Shown: one piece after another, positions 36,386 to 45,020 of the stretch
How positions within the stretch are numbered: the stretch's first letter is position 1
Layout: the number at the start of each line of letters is the position of its first letter
Notes under the pieces: generated by a model
What the model saw: the letters and a program-made list of their open reading frames with translations, nothing else
Database searches by the model: none
What the model was told of the DNA's origin: nothing
Origin: CAVONV01 sp963697355
GTDB lineage: Bacteria > Acidobacteriota > Vicinamibacteria > Marinacidobacterales > DATDRI01
Assembly: GCA_963697355.1 (NCBI GenBank)
Contig: CAVONV010000001.1
Location: 1-64,000, forward strand
Direction of reading: 5' to 3'
DNA length: 64,000 bases
Made by a program: the position numbers and the translations under genes

Positions 36386-38551
36386 TCAATCCATCCAACG
36401 GAGCACGTTTCTGATGACGGACCAACGCGGCCCCTTTTTCGCCGCTTGCTTGCCCAGTATCCAGTGCTCGTAGACTCGACGGATCGTTCCGTCCTTTTTC
36501 TTGAGCTCGATGAAAACATCGAGGTAATCGAGCATGCCGGCGTCACCTCGCTTCACCAGAAAGGCCAATGGCACGGCAACGATATCGGGCTGAGGAACGA
36601 CTACAGAGAAAGACGGATAGACGAGGCTCCAGGCGGACCCTGACTCCGCAGTGAGTGCCAAAGCGTCGAGCTTTCCGGACTCATCGCGAAAGAACTCCCG
36701 TGGAGAGTCGAGCAGAACGATTTCTGCCTGAGGAATGTAGTCCCGAACCATATCCACGTAGTAGGGATAATCCATCGTGCCGATACGCGGCTTCTCTAGC
36801 TTCTGCACAGATTCGCGGCTACTGAACTCGTCACGGCGGTGATCGCGGGTGACGAAAGCAAGGGTCTCGTCCATGTACGGGGTAGAAAAGGAAACGTATT
36901 GAAGGAGCTCCGGCGTCATGGGTTCGGCGCCCACCACGATGTCGCAAATGCCGTCTCGCAGGTACTGCGGAGCCAGGCGTTCCTCGATGAGCACGAGATC
37001 GAGGGACACGCCGAGTCGCTTGGCGAGCAGATGCGCCAGTTCGATGTCCAGCCCCACCACCTGGTTCGAAGCGTTGACGAAGGCAAACGGTAGGCGGTCG
37101 CTACTGTAGCCGACACGCAAGGCGCCGCGTTGCCGGATCCGATCGAGCGTCGGCATCGTGGTATCAGGATCACCGGGTGGTGGTGCCTCGAAAACCTGCG
37201 ACGGAGCCGGATCCGTCACGAGCTCCATCTCGACAAAGTTGCGGTAACCCTCGTAGCCAGGGCGAACGACGTATGTGAAGAACAACCGAATTCCAATGAG
37301 CGTCACGAGGACCGCGGACGCCGAGACGGCAACGAACTTCAACAAACGACTGCCGCGAAAAACCAACGCCCCTGCCATGGCACATCCACCCAGCAATGCC
37401 AAGACCAGCACGTTCATCGCCGCCAGCATGGTGCCGAACCGACTGGCAATCACGTCAATAGCGACGAAGAGCTCGAGAAGGTCCGTTGGAAGCTGGAGCA
37501 TATTGAGAAGAAAAGGGATGGCTGCAACAACCGATCCGAAAAACGTGAAATAGCCCGTAAAAATAAACTCAAAATACCGTGCCACCGACACCATGGACCC
37601 AATAAACCATCCGCCAAACAACACAAAGGCGAGCGACAGCAGCTTTCCCGCGCTAGGAAAATTGAAGGATGTCGGGACGAGAACATCGACGGCCGTTTCG
37701 GCTTCTTCGCCTTCGACTTTGACACCAGCAAGAAGTCGCTTCGACCCGTCGGCCAGCAGGGGAAGCACAATGAGAAGGTTTCCGGTTGCGAAAGCGGTGA
37801 TGAGAGCGCCCCATGAGTTACGCACGATGTCACCATGGCGGATCGATGTCAGCGCACTCACTAGGCCAGGCAAGATGAGAAACGTGGCGAGCAGCGCTAG
37901 AGCGGTATGCGTCACCACGTAGACTTGGATTCTACTGAGATCGGAAACTTGGTAGGTTCCGGCAGCACTTGCTACGATCGCAAAGACACCATAAGGAGCA
38001 AGTCGGGCCACGAATTGGGCGACGCGCATGAGAGCCTCGGCAAGCGTGGTGAGATCATCGAGGATCCGTTCTTTACCCGGGACACTCATGAGGGCGACAC
38101 CGAGGGCGATGCAGAACAAGACCACCGCCGGTACGATGCTGTTGGCGAGTGAGTGGAAAGGATTCATTGGGATGTACAAGCCCAGGAAGTCGAATGGCTT
38201 CTGCGCCTCGACCAAGGTCGTACTGAAGAAGGTAGCCGATTCCCAGTTTGGATAAGCGATAGGAGAAGCCACGACCAGTGTCAACCCGATGACCGCGATC
38301 ACGGCGAGAGCGAGTCCACCCTTGACGGCAAGCCTTCTTGCCTCGCCGGGATGGAGCCGACCGAGCCCCGCAATTAGGGACACAACGATATAGGGAAGTA
38401 CCGTCATTTGGAGGAGGCCAACAAAGGCCTGCCCAAAGATGTTGAGCGGGGCCGCTAGCTCGCCGAAGAAGATCCCCGTCGCCACACCGAGAGCAAATCC
38501 CAACAACACTTGAGTGGAAAGGCTCATTTTGCGCCGCTTCTTTACCGTCAA
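36386..38551 (-). CDS. SLC1-type dicarboxylate/glutamate symporter fused to a periplasmic binding domain
   Basis: Residues 1-430 form a DAACS/SLC1 transporter: LLQMTVLPYIVVSLIAGLGR, PSIN-like LYIPMNPFHSLANSIVPAVV, hairpin text GALITAFATGNLLIVLPLLA and PTSFNFPSAGKLLSLAFVLF. After another helix comes a complete SBP_bac_3 domain from about residue 478: IRQRGALRVGYSSDRLPFAF, GLDIELAHLLAKRLGVSLDL, GICDIVVGAEPMTPELLQYV, FSTPYMDETLAFVTRD. The tether would place the binding domain in the periplasm. SLC1 carriers normally work without binding proteins, so this is an unusual arrangement. It lies 55 bases after the sulfatase-TPR gene, probably in one operon. MSLSTQV at residue 9 is an alternative start. 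Confidence 0.85.
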   Translation of the reverse strand: MTVKKRRKMSLSTQVLLGFALGVATGIFFGELAAPLNIFGQAFVGLLQMTVLPYIVVSLIAGLGRLHPGEARRLAVKGGLALAVIAVIGLTLVVASPIAYPNWESATFFSTTLVEAQKPFDFLGLYIPMNPFHSLANSIVPAVVLFCIALGVALMSVPGKERILDDLTTLAEALMRVAQFVARLAPYGVFAIVASAAGTYQVSDLSRIQVYVVTHTALALLATFLILPGLVSALTSIRHGDIVRNSWGALITAFATGNLLIVLPLLADGSKRLLAGVKVEGEEAETAVDVLVPTSFNFPSAGKLLSLAFVLFGGWFIGSMVSVARYFEFIFTGYFTFFGSVVAAIPFLLNMLQLPTDLLELFVAIDVIASRFGTMLAAMNVLVLALLGGCAMAGALVFRGSRLLKFVAVSASAVLVTLIGIRLFFTYVVRPGYEGYRNFVEMELVTDPAPSQVFEAPPPGDPDTTMPTLDRIRQRGALRVGYSSDRLPFAFVNASNQVVGLDIELAHLLAKRLGVSLDLVLIEERLAPQYLRDGICDIVVGAEPMTPELLQYVSFSTPYMDETLAFVTRDHRRDEFSSRESVQKLEKPRIGTMDYPYYVDMVRDYIPQAEIVLLDSPREFFRDESGKLDALALTAESGSAWSLVYPSFSVVVPQPDIVAVPLAFLVKRGDAGMLDYLDVFIELKKKDGTIRRVYEHWILGKQAAKKGPRWSVIRNVLRWMD

Positions 38552-38606
38552 GTGACAACCTCCTTGTTTAGAGTCTTTTCTCTCTCGCCGGCTCGGCTGT
38601 CGGTCC

Positions 38607-40436
38607 TCATTTGCTCCGCTCCTCCTCTTTCCCCATCAAATCAAGGATTCTGTCGAGCCCATCGACTGCCGGAGGAAAGCGGGGATTGATGCCCAGGGCC
38701 AAGCGGTAGTGTTCCGCCGCCTCACGGTATCTCTTTTCGGCACGGAACACATCCGCCAGATAACAACGTGCCTTCACGTTGAGCTCGTCTTCGACCAAGG
38801 CCGTTCGAAGCTCCGACTCAGCCTTCCCGAGCTCTCCGCGTTTGTAATGAATGAGCCCCAAGTTGATGTGAAATTGGGCCGTATCCAATCCGCGTCCGAG
38901 CGCCGTGCGAATGACACGCTCCGCTTCCGTGTACTGCTCGAGATGCATGTGGCACGAGCCGATATAGCCGTAGAGGAGCGGAATGTCTTTCTCGGTGGTA
39001 AGGATTCGATTCAGAATGCCTAGAGCTCCGGAGTAGTTGCCTCGACTAAAGAGAAAAAGGCCGTACTCCATATCGTTCCAGATCCCCATCTTGGCCTTGG
39101 GATCGGCGGGGGGACACTCGGCCCCCAATTGGGATCCAACCGACGATATGTAGCCCAGTCTCTCGAGGAGCGCTTCCGTCTCCGGCTCGAGAATCACCCG
39201 TGTCTCCGCGCGAGAAAACTCCCATCCCTCTTGGAGCTCCTCCAGCTGCTCTCTGAGCTCGGCAGCAATTCCCGGGAGGCGGTCGATCTGATTAACCATT
39301 TCGCCGGGATCCTCCGATAGATCGTAGAGCTCTTCTCGCGGAGCCGATATGAAATGGTACTGCCCTTTTTCCAGTCCCTGAAGCGCACTCCAGCCAAGGT
39401 TCAGGCTCGGATAAAGCGATTCGCTGTAAGCGACGACCTCCACCTGAAGCTCCCCGTCTTCTATTAGTGGTCGGAGACTCACCCCTTGGCCTATGTGGGG
39501 CTCGATTTGCAGGTAATCCAGTACCGTTGGAGCTAGATCGATGGTACGGACGAGATGACCGACGCTCTTTTGAGAGGCAACAATTCCAGGAGCGTGGATC
39601 AACATGGGTACATGGAGAGTGGAGTTATAGATGAGGATCGAGTGAGTTTGTTCCTCGTGTTCTCCCAAGCTTTCCCCGTGATCGCCCACGACTGCGATCA
39701 CCGTGTCACTAATTCGCTTCCGCGACTCTAGAACCTTGACGATCTTTCCTATCACCGCATCAACGTACGCAATCTCTCCGGCATAGAGGTTCGCCGCATG
39801 TCGGCTCCGGTACGGCTCGGGCGGCTCATAGGGGGCGTGAGGATCAAAAAAATGGACCCAAGCAAAAAAGGGCTTTGTTCCATCGTATTCCTTCAGCCAA
39901 CCGATGAAGGTCCGGTAGACTGCTTCGGCATTTCTCTCCGCACCAAGATCCTCCATCGTCCGGACATCGTTCCCGGTAAGGTCGTCGTAGGCGTCGAATC
40001 CTTGAGCTAGACCGAAACGGCGATCCAGGACGAAAGCACCCACGAAGGCAGCCGTTTCATATCCATGCGACTTCAAGACCTCGGCGAGAGTCACGATGGA
40101 CTGGGGAAGACGGAGCGTGCCGTTATCGCGAACACCATGGGCCGGTGGATGGAGTCCGGTCAAAATCGAGGCGTGAGAGGGAAGGGTCAAAGGTACCGAG
40201 GCACGAGCTCTGATGAAATGCGCACCTCCTCGAGCCAGCCGGTCGAGATTCGGTGTTTCGACCTCCTGAGAACCGTAGCAGCTCAGATAATCGGCTCGAA
40301 GGGTGTCTATGGTAATGAGAAGGAGGCTGGGCTTGTTTTCTTTTGGAAAGGCCTCGCCGGCCGGGCAAAACGCGAGACTATAGATGAAAGCTGCACGGGC
40401 GATCGACCGATGCAGCAGATTGATGCGGCTCTTCAT
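38607..40436 (-). CDS. Sulfatase-fold hydrolase with C-terminal TPRs
   Basis: ATG at 40436 (MKSRINLLHRSIARAAFIYS) gives a Sec-type signal; a longer start at 40475 is possible. The alkaline-phosphatase fold shows SLLLITIDTLRADYLSCYGS, SVPLTLPSHASILTGLHPPA, FFAWVHFFDPHAPYEPPEPY, VIAVVGDHGESLGEHEEQTH and VHLV-like STLHVPMLIHAPGI. The expected C/S-x-P-x-R formylglycine motif is replaced by LTLPSH, as in the Thr-type (LtaS-like) members, so sulfatase activity is doubtful. From about residue 460 there are three or four TPRs (YIGSCHMHLEQYTEAERVIR, INLGLIHYKRGELGKAESEL, YLADVFRAEKRYREAAEHYR). This architecture is frequent in Acidobacteriota. Confidence 0.8.
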   Translation of the reverse strand: MKSRINLLHRSIARAAFIYSLAFCPAGEAFPKENKPSLLLITIDTLRADYLSCYGSQEVETPNLDRLARGGAHFIRARASVPLTLPSHASILTGLHPPAHGVRDNGTLRLPQSIVTLAEVLKSHGYETAAFVGAFVLDRRFGLAQGFDAYDDLTGNDVRTMEDLGAERNAEAVYRTFIGWLKEYDGTKPFFAWVHFFDPHAPYEPPEPYRSRHAANLYAGEIAYVDAVIGKIVKVLESRKRISDTVIAVVGDHGESLGEHEEQTHSILIYNSTLHVPMLIHAPGIVASQKSVGHLVRTIDLAPTVLDYLQIEPHIGQGVSLRPLIEDGELQVEVVAYSESLYPSLNLGWSALQGLEKGQYHFISAPREELYDLSEDPGEMVNQIDRLPGIAAELREQLEELQEGWEFSRAETRVILEPETEALLERLGYISSVGSQLGAECPPADPKAKMGIWNDMEYGLFLFSRGNYSGALGILNRILTTEKDIPLLYGYIGSCHMHLEQYTEAERVIRTALGRGLDTAQFHINLGLIHYKRGELGKAESELRTALVEDELNVKARCYLADVFRAEKRYREAAEHYRLALGINPRFPPAVDGLDRILDLMGKEEERSK

Positions 40437-40471
40437 ACCGTCAACCTTTTGCGCAAGTCTCGTTCGATCTG

Positions 40472-40606
40472 TCACGACACGCGTAAGCCTGTGGCGGTCG
40501 AGTCATGCTCCTCGGTGTGGGCTTCCTGCGCCCCAGCGCCCGCCGGGATCCCCGACAGTACCAGCGCGATCAGTGCCATCAACAATGCTCTATTCAAAGC
40601 GCACAT
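40472..40606 (-). pseudogene. Exported-protein N-terminal stump
   Basis: The frame MCALNRALLMALIALVLSGI PAGAGAQ is a clean Sec signal peptide, followed by EAHTEEHDSTATGLRVS and a stop after 44 codons. AGGA lies 7 bases before the ATG. The continuation is missing; it may be the start of the gene whose middle is the DUF3604 piece just upstream, or of an unrelated one. Confidence 0.3.
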
Positions 40607-40614
40607 CGTTTATC

Positions 40615-41301
40615 CTAGCTTCTCAAAAAGCGAGACTTCCTTCCGGCATTCGGGATCTCGATGACCCGCACGTAATAGAAGGGCTTCTGCTTCGGATCGA
40701 ACGCCGGATCCTCCCAGTGCGCGGCGAGGAGCGCATCTCCGATGGAGTTCGTGTAGGACGCGTCCTCGACGTCGACCGTGTTTCCGACGGATGTCTTGCA
40801 GCGGCCGTTCGCGTTGATGGTCCGCCCGTCGGAGACCGCGACGTCGAAGATCCGCTCGTGGCTCTTGCCGTCGGAGTCGAGCCAGCCCTTGATGATCTGG
40901 ATCCGATCCAGGTTGGCTCCGTCGGGATCGCGAAGCGCGCGGACCATGAACCGCGGGGCCTTGCCGGTGGGAGCGGCGTCCAGGTCGCCGCCCATAGGCA
41001 CGCCGCGCCTGTAGCCTTCGCGCGCGAAGTCGGGGCGTTGTACCTCGTCAGCAGTAAAATCCCAGCCCGCGAAGACGCGCACGCAGATCCGTGTGCAGGT
41101 CGTGGCGTAGACCTCCCGGCGCTTCATGGCGTCCCAGATGGACTCACGCGTGTTCTCGCGTGCCCACACCGCTGCGAGGCCGGCAGCTCCGACGTCGGTC
41201 AGCATCATCGAGGGCTCAGGGATCGGATCTTTGATGGGATCTTCCTTGTCCGACCGGGCCCACTCGATGAAAGCGTCGTAGCCGTTGCCCGCCTTGAACA
41301 T
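40615..41301 (-). pseudogene. DUF3604 protein fragment
   Basis: The text GNGYDAFIEWARSDKEDPIK, AAGLAAVWARENTRESIWDA, MKRREVYATTCTRICVRVFA and IQIIKGWLDSDGKSHERIFD is the C-terminal half of DUF3604, a PHP-like secreted family. The front is missing: coherence starts just after MFKAGNGYDAF near 41300. The normal end (after FYYVRVIEIP) is replaced by a short unrelated tail. The surviving frame is clean, so this is a truncated rather than a long-decayed gene. Confidence 0.65.
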
Positions 41302-41378
41302 GTCGTGCCGCCAGACTGTTACCTATGTTCCCGGTCTGTTTTGTTAACCATGTAGCCGGTTGCACCGAGTTTTAATGT

Positions 41379-41675
41379 TTATCTGTAAGTCTTGATTTTT
41401 TGGTTCTTTTTCTCGACGATACGCACCTCTTCCAAGGTCCCTAGAACCTGTGCGGCGCCGCGGATGGCGCGGAAGGTATCGGAACTTGCAAAAGCTTCGA
41501 GCTCCTCCGCAGAATCGCAATCTCCCATCCAGCAATAAAGCGTCTCGTCCGTTACATCATTCAGGAGAAGCTTCCGACAGAGCCCGCCTTCCTCGGCAGT
41601 CAGCGTCGTGAGAGACTCCAAGAACTCCTGGCGCTTGTCTTCTGGCACCCGCGCCAGTAGCCTCAGCGTGTACAC
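41379..41675 (-). CDS. Small antibiotic-biosynthesis-monooxygenase-like (ABM) protein
   Basis: GTG at 41675, with GGAGAAGGAAA upstream, gives a 98-residue protein: VYTLRLLARVPEDKRQEFLE, SLTTLTAEEGGLCRKLLLND, YCWMGDCDSAEELEAFASSD, FRAIRGAAQVLG. The beta-alpha-beta ferredoxin-like layout with a mid-chain W and a SD.F..ixGA.. helix resembles ABM/DUF1330-type dimeric alpha-beta barrels. These range from monooxygenases to structural proteins, so no reaction is assigned. It stands alone, next to a truncated DUF3604 gene. Confidence 0.55.
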   Translation of the reverse strand: MYTLRLLARVPEDKRQEFLESLTTLTAEEGGLCRKLLLNDVTDETLYCWMGDCDSAEELEAFASSDTFRAIRGAAQVLGTLEEVRIVEKKNQKIKTYR

Positions 41676-41892
41676 GAGCTTTCCTTCTCCGTCGTTTTCA
41701 TGGCGGCTCCTGTATGGAAAAGGACGGCCGTGCGATGTCAAATGGCGTCGGTGGCAGCCCCTCCCCGTCGTCCAATAAGAAAGGTTCATACCAGCCAAGA
41801 AGGTATGGTCACCGGATCAGCTATGTGACTAGAAGTCAATTGTTTACAAGTGCACCGCGGTATGTATGGGGACAGGAATCCGCTCAAAAAGC

Positions 41893-41926
41893 CCACGGTA
41901 TCTTGTGGATCCACAACATACCGTGG
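41893..41926. repeat. 34 bp REP-like palindrome, copy 3
   Basis: CCACGGTATCTTGTGG and CCACAACATACCGTGG pair over 15 of 16 positions with an AT loop. It is the most perfect copy together with 36201. Confidence 0.8.
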
Positions 41927-41995
41927 ATTCGATTCGGAGCTTTTGGACTTAGAGCCTCGACATGGCGAAGGTGATGCGAACGCTTTCTATCTATA

Positions 41996-42038
41996 TTGAC
42001 TTTTTACACTCTTCTACATATACTTACATTATACTTAC
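41996..42038 (+). promoter_or_regulatory. VapBC promoter and operator
   Basis: TTGACT at 41996-42001 and TATACT at 42019-42024 are spaced by 17 bases. TATACTTAC occurs twice, at 42019-42027 and 42030-42038, covering the -10 box and start site. Direct repeats over the promoter are a usual VapB binding arrangement. Confidence 0.65.
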
Positions 42039-42061
42039 CCCAATTAACTGGAGCTTTTGCA

Positions 42062-42334
42062 GTGGCCATCAATATCAAGAATCCAGAAGTCGAAAGACTC
42101 GTCGCAGAGATTTCATCCATCACGGGGGAGAACAAGACGGAGGCGGTACGCCGATCCTTGGAAGAGCGTCGCGAGAGGCTCGCTTTCCGTGCCGACGGCG
42201 AGGGCCGGGCGAGCCGGTTGAAGCGCTTCTTGGAGCAGGAAGTCTGGCCTATCGTGCCGAAGGAGGAGTTGGGTCGCACTCTAACCGAGGAAGAAGAGGA
42301 AGTCATTCTCGGATACGGTAAGGAGGGCGTGTGA
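42062..42334 (+). CDS. VapB-type antitoxin (Rv0623-like)
   Basis: GTG at 42062 gives a 90-residue protein starting VAINIKNPEVERLVAEISSI. TGENKTEAVRRSLEERRERL completes the PSK/VapB ribbon-helix-helix pattern; the acidic end (RTLTEEEEEVILGYGKEG) would bind the toxin. No ATG precedes this conserved start. The stop overlaps the toxin GTG (GTGTGA), so translation is coupled. It should bind the TATACTTAC repeats in its own promoter. Confidence 0.8.
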   Translation: MAINIKNPEVERLVAEISSITGENKTEAVRRSLEERRERLAFRADGEGRASRLKRFLEQEVWPIVPKEELGRTLTEEEEEVILGYGKEGV

Positions 42335-42717
42335 TTGTTGATACGTCGGCTATCGTCGCTATTATGCTACAAGAGCCCAATTTCGAGCGGGTTTTGGAAA
42401 AACTCTACCTCACATCTGACGCTGGCGTAGGAACGCCAACAATGACCGAGACGGCCATCGTGCTCTCTGCGCGTCTTCGCCAAGATGCCCGTGGTCTTCT
42501 TTCACGTTTCATCAATGAGGCACCGATTCGGACCGTACCCTTCGGTGACGCCCATTACGGAACGGCCGTCGAAGCCTGGCTCCGCTTCGGCAAGGGGCGT
42601 CATCCAGCTGCCCTCAATTTCGGAGACTGTCTCTCGTACGCCACGGCAAAGTTGGCAGGGCGACCCCTTCTGTGTACAGGAGAGGATTTTGCTAAGACCG
42701 ACTTGGAGCTTGCCTGA
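42331..42717 (+). CDS. VapC-type PIN-domain toxin
   Basis: The 128-residue protein reads MIVDTSAIVAIMLQEPNFER with the first catalytic Asp, TPTMTETAIVLSARL with the Glu, and the ALNFGDCLSYATAKLAGRPL segment plus TGEDFAKTDLEL supplying the other acidic residues. All four acidic positions of PIN nucleases are present, so it should be an active RNA nuclease, usually aimed at tRNA or rRNA. GTG at 42331 overlaps the antitoxin stop. It belongs to a different VapC subgroup from the truncated PIN gene at 18 kb. Confidence 0.85.
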   Translation: MIVDTSAIVAIMLQEPNFERVLEKLYLTSDAGVGTPTMTETAIVLSARLRQDARGLLSRFINEAPIRTVPFGDAHYGTAVEAWLRFGKGRHPAALNFGDCLSYATAKLAGRPLLCTGEDFAKTDLELA

Positions 42718-42876
42718 GATTCGATTTGCCTGCGTCGGTTCTCACGCCAGCGCGATCTACTCCTCGCTCGTTTAGTTCCACGACTGTCTTTCCGATTGTC
42801 GTCCAGTCGAATCGATCTCGATGTAATTTCGCGAGGAGCGGATGCTAAGCGGGTCCATGGATTCGATGCACTAATC

Positions 42877-43629
42877 TCAAAAGCGAAATCGGATCGACCC
42901 AACTACGTAGTTGAACCAAACGGAGTTGAAGATCTCATTCTTGTCCATGCCAGCCTCGATCGTCCGATACCCGAACGAAAGCTCCCAACGGCTGGCGAGC
43001 CTGTATCTCATTTGCGCGGTGAAGTCGACGAGTCTTTCCTGCGGAATCGCCAATCCCTCGAAATCCAAAACAAACCGCCAGCGATCTGATAACCGCGCCT
43101 CGCCGCCGAGGTAGGCAAGGGGAAAGAACCCGGCTTCGGTGTACTCGGCGTATTTGCCCTGTTGTTCCAATGAGACAAAGGTGCCGCGAACCGCACCGGT
43201 GAATCCGATCTTCCACTGCCAGACCGACCCTTCGTGGAAGCGGTAACGGTAGGTGAAACGCAGAGTGCCCAGTCCATATTCGAGGTCCGTCGGCACGTCG
43301 GGCTCGAACGTCTCTCCAGCGAAATCGGAAGTCTCGCTGAAGGTCCCGCCTGTCCCCCTGACCCCCAAGGACGCCAAGACGAAGCGCAGGCCGTGCCGGT
43401 CATTGACGTCATAGGCCAATCCGATACGAAAGAGCCCGTATCCCAGGAATCCGCCGGTCGAAATGTCCGTTCCCGTCTCGTTGGGTATGCGGATGTCGTT
43501 TCGACTCATCCATACAGCTCCACCTTCGAGCTCCACGGCCCACTTTTTCTCCTCTTGGGCGGATGCCAATTCGACCGAACCAGCTTTCATGAGAATAAGT
43601 ATGGTTGGAATAATCCAGATGCGTACCAT
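42877..43629 (-). CDS. Outer-membrane beta-barrel protein
   Basis: The 250-residue protein has a Sec signal (MVRIWIIPTILILMKAGSVE with ASAQ). Alternating strands follow (WAVELEGGAVWMSRNDIRIP, RIGLAYDVNDRHGLRFVLAS, LGTLRFTYRYRFHEGSVWQW, KIGFTGAVRGTFVSLE, RWRFVLDFEGLAIPQERLVD) and a C-terminal SIRFRF ends in Phe. It fits a 10-12 stranded barrel. No specific family is recognised. It lies between two toxin-antitoxin pairs and is intact. Confidence 0.7.
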   Translation of the reverse strand: MVRIWIIPTILILMKAGSVELASAQEEKKWAVELEGGAVWMSRNDIRIPNETGTDISTGGFLGYGLFRIGLAYDVNDRHGLRFVLASLGVRGTGGTFSETSDFAGETFEPDVPTDLEYGLGTLRFTYRYRFHEGSVWQWKIGFTGAVRGTFVSLEQQGKYAEYTEAGFFPLAYLGGEARLSDRWRFVLDFEGLAIPQERLVDFTAQMRYRLASRWELSFGYRTIEAGMDKNEIFNSVWFNYVVGSIRFRF

Positions 43630-43805
43630 GGTGTCCCACCAGAGAAAGATTAGAGTTTCTTCGCCGTTCTATATCGATTTCCATGGTAGCACGCCGCGTT
43701 CTTCGCTCGTCAGCTCCACGCCGGCGATCTTCCACCAATCGTCGTCCACTCGAACCGGGCTAGGTATCCTTTTTTTGCCGTTCCAATGCATGTTAGCATC
43801 ATCAT

Positions 43806-44216
43806 GTGGAGACCCAAGAGGAAATAAAGGGCCGTCTCGACTCCTTCGACGAGGTCGCCTTTGCTCTTCTCTTTGGATCGAGGGCGGTCAGTTCAACTCG
43901 AGCCGACTCCGATTGGGATATCGGTGTTTATCTGGACGACCGCATTGACGAAAAACGACGCTTCCATTTCCGATTGCGGCTCCTCGCCGTACTAGAAGAC
44001 CTTGGTTCTGTCGATCTTGTCGTCTTGAATGACGCCGCACCGCTCATTGCTCTGCGCGCCCTTCAAGGAAAGCGAATTTTGGTGAAGCAGCCCGAAGCTT
44101 TTGTGCGGTTCTTTGTGCGGACACTGGCCGATGCCGACGACGACCGATACTGGCACCAGATCCACGCTGACGCAAGACGCAAAAGGATCGAGGAGGGGCG
44201 ATTTGGTCGACCCTGA
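43806..44216 (+). CDS. mntA: MntA-type minimal nucleotidyltransferase antitoxin
   Basis: The 136-residue protein contains FALLFGSRAVSSTRADSDWD with IGVYL, the full GSx10DxD motif of MNT nucleotidyltransferases, and a third acidic residue in LGSVDLVVLNDA. Known MntA antitoxins add AMP to the HepT toxin and so silence it. GTG at 43806 starts VETQEEIKGRLDSFDE; no strong ribosome site is seen. The gene overlaps the HEPN gene by 14 bases, the standard order for this pair. Confidence 0.85.
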   Translation: METQEEIKGRLDSFDEVAFALLFGSRAVSSTRADSDWDIGVYLDDRIDEKRRFHFRLRLLAVLEDLGSVDLVVLNDAAPLIALRALQGKRILVKQPEAFVRFFVRTLADADDDRYWHQIHADARRKRIEEGRFGRP

Positions 44217-44619
44217 GCTCTTCGACCGTCGACTCAGCAAGCTCGAGCAGCTTCTCAAACAGCTTCGCCAAGCGGCGAGGACCGATTGGGAAACTTTTCG
44301 TGCGAACGATTGGCTGCAGGCATCCGTGGAGCATTGGCTTCATCTCGCAGCCGAGTGCACGCTCGACGTGGCTCACCATCTGATCGCCGACCGCGGTTGG
44401 AGGACTCCAACCTCTTATCGGGAGTCTTTTCAAATACTCGAAGACAACGGTGGTTTGAGTACCGAGCTAGCCCGGCAAATGGAGGAGTGGGCGGGTCTCC
44501 GCAACGTCCTAGTACACCTCTACCTCGACGTTGACCGAAGACGGCTCCATGAAATCCTCACCGAGGACTTAGACCAGCTCGAGCTTTACGCGGCGGCCGT
44601 TTCAAAAGCGGCTGAATGA
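44203..44619 (+). CDS. hepT: HepT-type HEPN toxin
   Basis: TTG at 44203, preceded by AGGAGGGG, starts LVDPELFDRRLSKLEQLLKQ. The 138-residue helical protein carries WLQASVEHWLHLAAECTLDV and GLRNVLVHLYLDVD, which is the Rx4HxY catalytic motif of HEPN RNases; the Tyr is the site AMPylated by MntA in studied systems. All key residues are present, so the pair should work as an RNase toxin with a modifying antitoxin. Confidence 0.85.
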   Translation: MVDPELFDRRLSKLEQLLKQLRQAARTDWETFRANDWLQASVEHWLHLAAECTLDVAHHLIADRGWRTPTSYRESFQILEDNGGLSTELARQMEEWAGLRNVLVHLYLDVDRRRLHEILTEDLDQLELYAAAVSKAAE

Positions 44620-44672
44620 CTCGACCGATGAACCAACGCGATGCCTCCGCCTTTCGAAGAACCGCGCCAATC

Positions 44673-45020
44673 TCAGCTCAAGACATGCTGACGCTGCTTT
44701 GAAGCTTCCGGTGTGAAGAGCAACAGTGATTGGAAGGTCGCCATGTGGTCACGCCGCTCTGGGTCAGCGGACAAGAAAAGCTCGGCAATCAAATCCCGCC
44801 ATCGAAGGAGCTCTCGACGGAGGGTGGACTTCCTATTGACCCGAATCGTGAGATCGGTCAGTGCCAGAATCCGTTCATAGCAATTTCGTAGACGATCGCG
44901 GTCCGCGGAATCGAGCAGTTTCTTGGCCCGATTCATCTCATTGCCTATCATCAAAATCTGTTGGTCCAGCGTGAACTCCGACCACCTTTCCTCCGACAAG
45001 GAACGATGCGGCGAGACCAC
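44673..45020 (-). CDS. Small helical protein coupled to DUF5674
   Basis: The 115-residue protein begins at GTG 45020, directly abutting the previous stop (TAAGTG), so it is co-translated. It reads RWSEFTLDQQILMIGNEMNR, AKKLLDSADRDRLRNCYERI, LALTDLTIRV and LLRWRDLIAELFLS. Similar short proteins with FTLxxQ...IGxExxRA..l.....l..cYERALxLxDLT occur next to nucleotidyltransferase-type toxin genes. That recollection is weak, and no activity is assigned. The all-helical make-up recalls HEPN-like folds but lacks the RNase motif. Confidence 0.5.
   Translation of the reverse strand: MVSPHRSLSEERWSEFTLDQQILMIGNEMNRAKKLLDSADRDRLRNCYERILALTDLTIRVNRKSTLRRELLRWRDLIAELFLSADPERRDHMATFQSLLLFTPEASKQRQHVLS

Larger units (their letters stand above)
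41676..42061. other. Intergenic stretch with a palindrome and the VapBC promoter
   Basis: About 385 bases holding the 34 bp palindrome at 41893-41926 and the promoter-operator at 41996-42038. Confidence 0.6.

Noticed and set aside
38551..40436. Sulfatase-symporter pair as a sulfate-ester utilisation operon
   Set aside because: The sulfatase-fold protein lacks the formylglycine motif and the symporter family carries amino or dicarboxylic acids, so this pathway is not supported.
40384..41355. 323-codon open frame on the plus strand
   Set aside because: It is the antisense of the DUF3604 piece and the sulfatase start; no motif supports it.
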